Both the position numbers and the translations under genes were made by a program. This document shows, one piece after another, positions 56,836 to 64,000 of a stretch of DNA of 64,000 nucleotides. Position 1 is the stretch's first letter, and each line of letters starts with the position of its first letter. The notes beneath the pieces were generated by a model. That model was given only the letters and a program-made list of their open reading frames with translations, ran no database searches and was not told the origin of the DNA. The DNA comes from Melastoma dodecandrum (lineage: Eukaryota; Streptophyta; Magnoliopsida; Myrtales; Melastomataceae): the NCBI GenBank assembly GCA_029817715.1, contig JARUPY010000189.1, positions 3,038,001-3,102,000 of the forward strand, read 5' to 3'.

Positions 56836-59800
56836 AAAAAGTCAACCCGAGTAATTTACTTATTGGAAATTTAAGCATAAATTTGCTCGTAGAAAAAATA
56901 ACCATGAGACACAAATATCTCATCTTGTTTCACAATCTCAAAAGTGAGATACAAAATCTCATCTTCTCCGAATCACTAAAAATTTAATTTTCACTTTGAG
57001 AATTGCTTACAAACTTCACAAATAATAATTTTCACATAAACAGACTTCATGAATCTCAACAAGGGAGTCGCTTTCATGACCAAATGCCTGTATCATCATG
57101 TGATCATTTTCCATTCCATGATGCTTATTAAACCTTATGCAAGTGTAAGATTAAGATTTTCTTTCATAAATAGGTCCATTTAAGACCTCAATATTGTTGT
57201 CATTTTACACATACCCAAAGAGACTGTAAAAATAAAACAACTCGTGAACCAGTGAGTAATAACTTTGATGATTGACAACTATATGACCATCAAATAGAGA
57301 TCAACGTAGTATCACAAACTCCACTTTTTTTAGAGTTCATAACATGCAACAAACCTCACAAAAACACTGAAAACGCACCAAATATAGGAACCAAACACTT
57401 TTGTGCAGAAAGGTACCCACACTAGTACTTCCGAGTCTCTAAACATACATCGAAAAGATTAAGAAAATCTCACATGTCACTGTAAGCGAGCCACCTTGGC
57501 GACCGAGTAGTCAAAATGTAACTATGATATTTCTCACTCATAGAGGACACGTGCGATTGTGAGAAAACTTCAATTGTCACTCTGGAAAAACTACTTTGGC
57601 AACCAAACAACCAGAACACAAAATTTGTGAGATGCACGTGCCTGTGAAGCACCTCGCATGTAATTGCAAACCAGCCACTTTGACAACCAAGCGTGTACAA
57701 CACTAATATGAAATAACTCCACTTTCTCACATAATTATGCATACGAAAACCTTATGTATGCCAACTTAACCAACGGGCCCACCACTAGTCTCTAACAAAC
57801 AACTTAAGTTTACAATTTATCTACTCCCTCAATATTGTATGTCTTAAATGCTTCAAACATATTCAAATTCCTTAGAGAGGGCAATACTTTATATATTAAC
57901 ACTACATCATATGCATGAAGTGGATTCCCTAATCCAAACAACTAGTTCATTAGTCTAAATAAGTTAGCTTGAAATAACTCATATATTTATGCATATGCAT
58001 AACTTAAATGTCGAACATAAACTAACAAGTCGCTGATATACTTATTGAAAGTCTTAATTCAAGCAACGTTTATCCAATCTCTCAATATATATCTTTCAAA
58101 TACTTTAAGTATATTAAAAATACTTAAGAGAGAACAATATCCAAAGATATAGCGAATATCGGTCACAATCTCTCAAGAACACAAATTTTTCATCTCAAAC
58201 TTGAGGATATTCCGCTAGAACATCACTATGTAATGATTTTCAAGTTTTTTAAAAGGGTTTATGCGTGAATGTTGATAAAGATATATATATATATACATAT
58301 ATTATTTATGTTAATAATTTTTGTTCCTATGTAACATTCCTTCACATAAATCAATGTAGTGCATGAGAACATGGATCATACGGGTGTTAAGTGTCCCATA
58401 CGAAAACTAGCCAAACTCAGATGAGATCAAATGAACTTCATATTGTTCGCAAAGAACACCATCTTGAGGCAAATCCTTTTAGTCATCTATTCTCTCTTTT
58501 AGCTAATAAGCAAGCACGAGCCCATCATTGTTCTTCTCAGACTTTCTATCAAAAGCCTTAATCTCTAATCTTTAGTTTAATCCAAAACATGAAAGTCAAG
58601 AACCAATACTTCTGTGTAAATTAATCACACGTGAGTAAACAATCACTTGAAGTTAAAATATGTTGGTTTTCTCAGTGACAATGAGAAAACTACCATCCTT
58701 CGACTTATCAGAAAAGAAAACCAAGCATGAACACAATAATTATCAGGAAAAACTCAATATTAGACATATTTTTGCACATCTTGAAAGAAACTATATGATA
58801 AAAGTAATGAAACTATTAAAAGTTATGAGCCACATAAAACTGATCAATGAGATCAAATAATCATGAAGAATCCTCATACTGCAATGTAGACTCCCCTTTG
58901 GATAGAGAAAACACCAAGCTCACAAATAAAAAATAGATTTGATAAATTCATTTCCTTTGGGGAATAAACAATCTAATCTAATGATCCAGAATCAAAGAAT
59001 TCTCACACCTGATCACGTGTTACTATGCACGATCCAATTTCGTGAAATTATACACAACACAATGTGCTATAATTAAATTGTGGGAAATAAAGACAACCAA
59101 CCTTAAAGGAACCATCACTTGTAACGTACAAACGAGCCACTTTGGTGGCCAAACACTTGCAGCACATTATGATGTTCCTTCAGTAAATAAATGCATGTTT
59201 GAATGGAGAATAAGAACCAACTGTCACCATACGGGTTACTTTGACAACCAAGCGTTCATAACACAACATGGTCATATCTCCCTAGGCTCACAACGTTTGT
59301 CACATCAAAAGATTGTGTGTGACTCTTTACCCGTGTTTTAATAATTTTATATCTTCTTCCATGAGTCTAAAATTAAAATGATTGTGTAGAAGAAACTTTA
59401 TAACATACGCGACCAATATTTAATACGTTAAGTTTTTTTAATTATTTTTAAAATTTTTTTAATTAAATATTTTTTGGTCAAAGTTTGATTGTTGACCACC
59501 GGTCGGCCGGCCTTGACTGTCAGACTAGTGACCGGCGCTGACCCACGGTCCGCCTATAATCGACCATAAGGACCGAACCCCTAAGATGGGGTGGGCTAAG
59601 CCCACAACCCCATCGTTGCTTCTTTTTTATAAATATATTTTGTTTTAGCTCATTTGAGCTAGACGGGGATTACTATAATAATTTTTTATTTATTTCTCTA
59701 TTTAATAGGCTCAGCTCGCCAGGACCTGGCCAACTTGGGCCTGGACGGGCCCACTTTAATTGGCCCATCTCGATCAAACTCGATTCGGAAATTAATTTTA

Positions 59801-60173
59801 TTTATTTATTTATTATATATTCTAATATAAATGACAATAATATATTTTCATATATAGAATATTAATTAATTAATAATATATACCTTTAAAACCAAAAGTT
59901 TTGTAACTTGATTTTTTTAACAAAATAATAATAAATAAAAGCAATATCTTATAGATTTTGTTTTCTTAGTTCCTATCTAATAAAAAAACAAATATTCTGT
60001 TACCTTTATTAATTTCATTATTATATTATTATTATTATTTTAAATGTTTGAAGGAAAGAAGGTAGACAACTATAATATAGTCGTCAATTCTGATAAACAA
60101 TACAATCGAAAATCGAAATTTCATCAAACGATATAAAACCAAATTTCTTCTCAAGATCGTAAATCCGCGTAAT
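56836..60173 (-). other. Non-coding interior of the copia-type element, right part
   Basis: No gag or pol homology. Variants of 'GCCACTTTGGCAACCAA' recur near 57488, 57588, 57670, 59132 and 59238, so part of it is an irregular repeat. An AT dinucleotide run lies at 58278-58303. Confidence 0.5.
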
Positions 60174-60187
60174 CCGCTCTTATACCA
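60174..60187 (-). promoter_or_regulatory. Primer binding site of the copia-type element
   Basis: TGGTATAAGAGCGG on the minus strand, two bases after the LTR end. It differs by one base from the initiator-Met tRNA site TGGTATCAGAGC used by most copia elements. Confidence 0.75.
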
Positions 60188-60189
60188 CA

Positions 60190-60726
60190 TGTGAGAAATC
60201 ACACAATCACAGAAACAACAAACAAAGAAAACAGCGGAAGTCTTGGATCGATTATGCAGATTTACGGTAACCGAAAAAGATTAGGGGCGTATTTGTATTC
60301 GCGATGCTGTAAATTTAAAGAGAGATACCTGAGCGACGTAGATCTTCTTCTCATTTTTCCTTCCTGTACAACTGCTCTCGGAGGAGGCAAAAGAAATAGA
60401 AAATTTGACTGAGTAGATATAAGAAACCTAATTATAGGGTTTCCTTATGAAATGTCAGTATTGCCCTTTAATTAAATAATTATCACGGAAGACAGGGAAA
60501 TAGACCTATCCGTAATTTACTATAACCTATGTCATATCCATCAACAAACCGTATGTTATAAAATAACCTACACTCAGCCGCGAACCACATCATATAAATG
60601 AGATGTACAAATGCCAATCACTTTAGAAATCACGATATTGTAGTGAGATTTCATGCAGTATATTTTTTTTATGAAATATACTTTAAAATATACAATTAAT
60701 TGAAGCCCAAACAAGAATTTCTACCA
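60190..60726 (-). repeat. Right (5') LTR of the copia-type element
   Basis: Plus-strand ends TGTGAGAAATC and AATTTCTACCA. Partner of 46283-46869. Confidence 0.88.
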
Positions 60727-61418
60727 CAACCAGAGCCTTCTGCTCTGTGATGTTCCTAATGCCTTGTCATCTAATCCTCATATTTTGGAAACTGATGAGG
60801 GGGTTAACCTCAAGTTGTCTAATGGCTTGTGGTGAAAGGAGTTATGGATCTTTGTTACAGACAACAGTCGCCAGGTCTCTCTGGCCTTAAACACGGACAT
60901 CATGGCTGGACAGCGGATGGTGTTCAATAGGCTATTAATTCAAATATGTAACCCAGTAGTGCAGTTCACCGTGCAGATAAGATGATTAACCCTGTGACAA
61001 CGGACAACAGAATCGCACCAACTACCAACAAACGAAAAGGCTGAGTACGTTGGTGCAGGCATTACGGGGGTCACTCCATCAAAGTTGTAATATGCTTCCC
61101 GAGGTAGAGGAACTGATCTTTCTTTCTAAAGCTAATAAAACAGCACTAAGAATTGCCTTACTGCATCAAATAGATCAATTTTACTTCATTTCTGGCCCTC
61201 CCCGCTGTACATAAATGCTATAGTTGCCAACAGAAGAACTTGCCAAATCCGAATTCTTTTGCCTTACGGAGGCACAAGATTTGGCATCACATGGAAGGAC
61301 TAAAATTCTTGATAGAATGGATGGTGAAGTATCAGTCTGCTGAACTGTTCGTCAAAATCACCAGGATCTGTTGGCTAATCCTTTTGCTCTGTCCCAAGAA
61401 AGCACGCCCCAATCGGCT
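60727..61418. other. Intergenic / 3' flank of the FKBP gene
   Basis: No gene recognised. The part next to 61419 is presumably the 3' untranslated region of the minus-strand FKBP gene. Confidence 0.4.
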
Positions 61419-62395
61419 TCATTTGGCATTTCCGGAGTAGATACCAACGAATTTGATGTCGTAAAGTAGTGTGGCATTTGCAGGGATATTACAGTCACCT
61501 ATCCACATAACCATTGCATTCACCAAACAGTCATTTCACAAGAATGCAGATTCAAAAGATTGAGCTTGAAGATCGTTTAAGGCTTGCCTGAGAAGCATCC
61601 GGCTGGCTCGGGACCATATGCCAATTCCGGCGGAATCTGAAGTTTCCGCTTACCGCCTGGAATAAAAGTTAATTTCCTTAATGTTTTAGATGCACGCCAA
61701 AAAACAAAAATGCCCGGTCAAGGAATCAGACGGGGTCTCTTTAGAAATACGAACCAACTTGCATAGGAGGAACTCCTCCTCCTCCTAATATTCCCTGATC
61801 AAGTCCCTTGATCACCTATTTCATGAGCCACGCACAATCAGCTGACGTTAAATCACTGAGAGAGTGAAGAACGGTAGCAGTTAGTAGCAACATGCCTTGC
61901 CTGCGCCGAGGCGCATTGTGAGGGGCCTTGCACGCTTATAGCTGCTGTCGAAGACTGTCCCATCCCCAAACCTTGCGGTGTAGTGGATCTGCCAAGGGGA
62001 ATCAAATGAAAGCGCATGTATGTGGATTGAAAATCGCGATTTGTAGACTATGATACTATCAGACAGGAGATAGCATCCCCTTGGCTCACGTTGACGAGCT
62101 CGAATCGAGGCGCCTCCTCTCCATCCCCGACTGAGACATCACAGAAGCCAAGCCCAGAAGGGGCATAGCTCATCTCGCATAGCGGTTCGCCCACCGTGGC
62201 GTAATACGCTATCCTCGTGGCGGCTGCATCTCGGGGGGATGAAAGGGCAAGGACTGATGCTGCGAGGAACCCGACGCCCGCATTGAGGAGGCACTTCTTT
62301 GGGGAGAGACTGGAGCTCATGAGGGCTTTACACTTGCAGCTTCCGGACACGGGCAGTGGTGACAGCAACGGTAGCGTGAGAGCCGAGATCGCCAT
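61419..62395 (-). CDS. FKBP16-4: Chloroplast FKBP-type peptidyl-prolyl isomerase, FKBP16-4-like, five exons
   Basis: Exons on the minus strand: 62090-62395, 61896-61988, 61755-61815, 61588-61656 and 61419-61498. They join in one frame to 202 residues. The N terminus is a plastid transit region, then a hydrophobic lumen-targeting stretch ('LLNAGVGFLAASVLALS') ending in 'DAAA', a likely thylakoid-processing site. The mature part begins near 'TRIAYYATVGEPLCE'. The FKBP domain follows with 'IHYTARFGDGTVFDSSYKR', 'VIKGLDQGILGG', 'GKRKLQIPPELAYGPEPAGCFSG' and 'DCNIPANATLLYDIKF'. These blocks match the lumenal FKBP16-4 type, including the Cys pair in 'GCFSGDC'. Introns 2 and 4 use GC donors (GCATG and GCAAG). 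Immunophilins of this type catalyse proline isomerisation, but several lumenal ones have weak activity and act as assembly factors. Confidence 0.93.
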
Positions 62396-64000
62396 TGTTT
62401 CTTCAGAGTTTCATGCAAGGTGGGAATGAAGCGATGAGGCTTATCTTCAAAGTGCGGCGGGATTGAACGTCTAGAGATATGACGAATTTGGGTTTTACTT
62501 TCCATTCAGCTTAGTCCCCAAATAATATTTCCAAAACTAAAAAGATGCGGCGGCCGTTATGAATTTTTCTTCTACTTCAATACAATGAACTGACCCGTAT
62601 ATTTTAAACGTTTATACTTCTTAATTTATTTTTTCATAAGACTCCATTATCTTTCATTTTTTTTCACCTAGAGAAATACCAAATTTGGACATTTTGATCT
62701 TTTCAATTAGTTTTGAATAGTGACATTTGTTTGTTAGTTTAGATAATTGATTATCAACCATTTTGGGGTGGACACCATTTCTATTAACCGCATACTATCG
62801 GGAGGAAAATATTATATAATCTTTTATTTAATATTATATTTATGCATATATACATATTGTAGCTATAAACTCCATCTTCTCAAAATCACTTATTTTATTA
62901 GATCATTATTCAAATCCTTTTCTTTTTTTTTTTATAGAACTTTCATGCTAACACTCTATCGATCAAATTTCAGTAATATCTTCAACTTTCACTGTCACCT
63001 CATCATGAAATTAGATTTTAAGGAATTGAAATATAAGATTGATTCGTGTCATTTTTCCTTAAAGATTGCTCGTCGTCCACAGTAGATAATGAAGTTCAAA
63101 TCGATAGAATGACTCGAATGCTTGACATGATTTCGAGTAGCTTGTTATGCTGTTAGATTTTTGTGTTCGGAAAAAACACCGTCGATATTAAGATTTGGTT
63201 TTATTTTTTATTTTATAAAACAATGAATATACTGCTTTAAAATTTTTAAAAATTAGACTCTTCTAGAAAATTTAAAGAGCTTAATATATTTTTAAAGTAG
63301 TTTTGCCATAATCACTTTTAGCTGGTCGTTGTCCCCCTTAATTTTTGTCAGGTTTATGTGATTATGTCGGTTTCCTTTCCTTTTCTTTTTGTTTGTCTTT
63401 AGCGTATTACGGATTGAGTCCTTAATCTTTATTACACTTCTCACATTCGTCCAGGTTTAATGAAAACATGGGAATCATCGATTTGATCTTGCATTTCAAG
63501 GAATCCTTCATATTGGTCCGAAAAGAACAAAAATTACTGATTAGTCACGCTTCTAAGAGTGATTTTCAATTCAATCCAAAATTAGATCAATTAGTCCCCA
63601 ACTCTCACATTTAACCAAATCAGCCCCTCTTTCTCCTGATTATTATTATTATTATTATTATGACGTTCTCCAATTAAAACTAAACTAAAAAATGACTGAA
63701 ATGTTAGACTAGAAAGAAACTCTCATCTTTTTTTTTTCTTTTTAGATTCGAAAATTCAAAAGTAATCCGATACTTAATTAAAATGCTACTGAGAATTAGT
63801 TTCATGTAGGTAATTTCTAATTAAGTATAAATCATCTAATCACGTTTAGGGGAGATTAAAAATTAGTTTATAAAACATTATCGATAATTTTCGACGAACA
63901 ATGATGTTGATCCGATATCTCTAATTATGTTTTGGGGTGACACATTAATTTAAAGGGTATTATCAATCATGATTATCAATGCTAACATTAATCTAAGCCT
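62396..64000. other. AT-rich intergenic region beyond the FKBP gene
   Basis: 62396-62530 should hold the FKBP promoter and leader. Otherwise no gene seen. A short (ATT)n microsatellite lies at about 63638-63661. Confidence 0.45.

Larger units (their letters stand above)
46283..60726 (-). mobile_element. Non-coding copia-type LTR element (LARD-like), split by a nested insertion
   Basis: Two similar LTRs (46283-46869 and 60190-60726) in the same orientation are bounded by a copia-type primer site next to the right LTR and a polypurine tract next to the left one, so the element reads right to left. The interior (46870-48008 and 56836-60189, about 4.5 kb without the insertion) has no gag or pol homology that I can find. 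That is the definition of a large retrotransposon derivative. No convincing 5-bp target duplication was found. Confidence 0.8.

Overview
This is a repeat-rich stretch of nuclear DNA from a flowering plant, most likely a eudicot. The evidence is split genes with GT-AG and GC-AG introns, a plastid-targeted immunophilin gene, plant-type UDP-glycosyltransferases, and several plant retrotransposon lineages (chromovirus, Tat/Ogre-like, Ty1/copia). I cannot name the species. Only four host genes look intact; transposable elements fill most of the rest.

Layout. 1-3.7 kb: the 3' half of a decayed Ty3/gypsy chromovirus (+) with its 3' LTR. 4.1-4.8 kb: a wrecked aldo-keto reductase pseudogene. 5.4-6.8 and 11.8-13.2 kb: two UGT75-like glycosyltransferase genes, tandem paralogues on the minus strand, separated by LTR debris. 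14.4-24.1 kb: one 9.7-kb Mutator-like element (MULE) with 1.1-kb terminal inverted repeats, a 10-bp target duplication, a FAR1/MuDR-type transposase on the plus strand and a convergent ULP1-like (C48) cysteine protease gene on the minus strand. 24.25-25.0 kb: an LTR fragment. 26.5-36.7 kb: a full-length but inactivated Tat-lineage gypsy element (minus), followed by a plant-mobile-domain fragment. 36.7-41.7 kb: AT-rich intergenic DNA with a foldback element. 41.9-44.3 kb: a four-exon ACINUS-like SAP/RRM gene (minus). 45.9 kb: a tRNA-derived SINE-like sequence. 46.3-60.7 kb: a non-coding copia-type LTR element (minus), itself split by an 8.8-kb internally deleted Ogre/Tat-like element (48.0-56.8 kb). 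61.4-62.4 kb: a five-exon chloroplast FKBP16-4-like gene (minus). The last 1.6 kb is AT-rich intergenic DNA.

The most interesting object is the MULE. It combines a transposase half and a ULP1-protease half that converge on an internal palindrome made of the element's own terminal tips. Its terminal repeats are filled with alternating GTTAGTA / TACTAAC heptamers, which form nested dyads. The same GC-rich promoter-like block lies in both arms, so each inward-facing gene appears to have its own copy of the promoter. The layout fits the Kaonashi-type ULP-carrying MULEs known from Arabidopsis, but the heptamer arrays and the central palindrome are features I do not recognise from described elements. 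Exon boundaries and repeat limits were read by eye and are approximate where stated.
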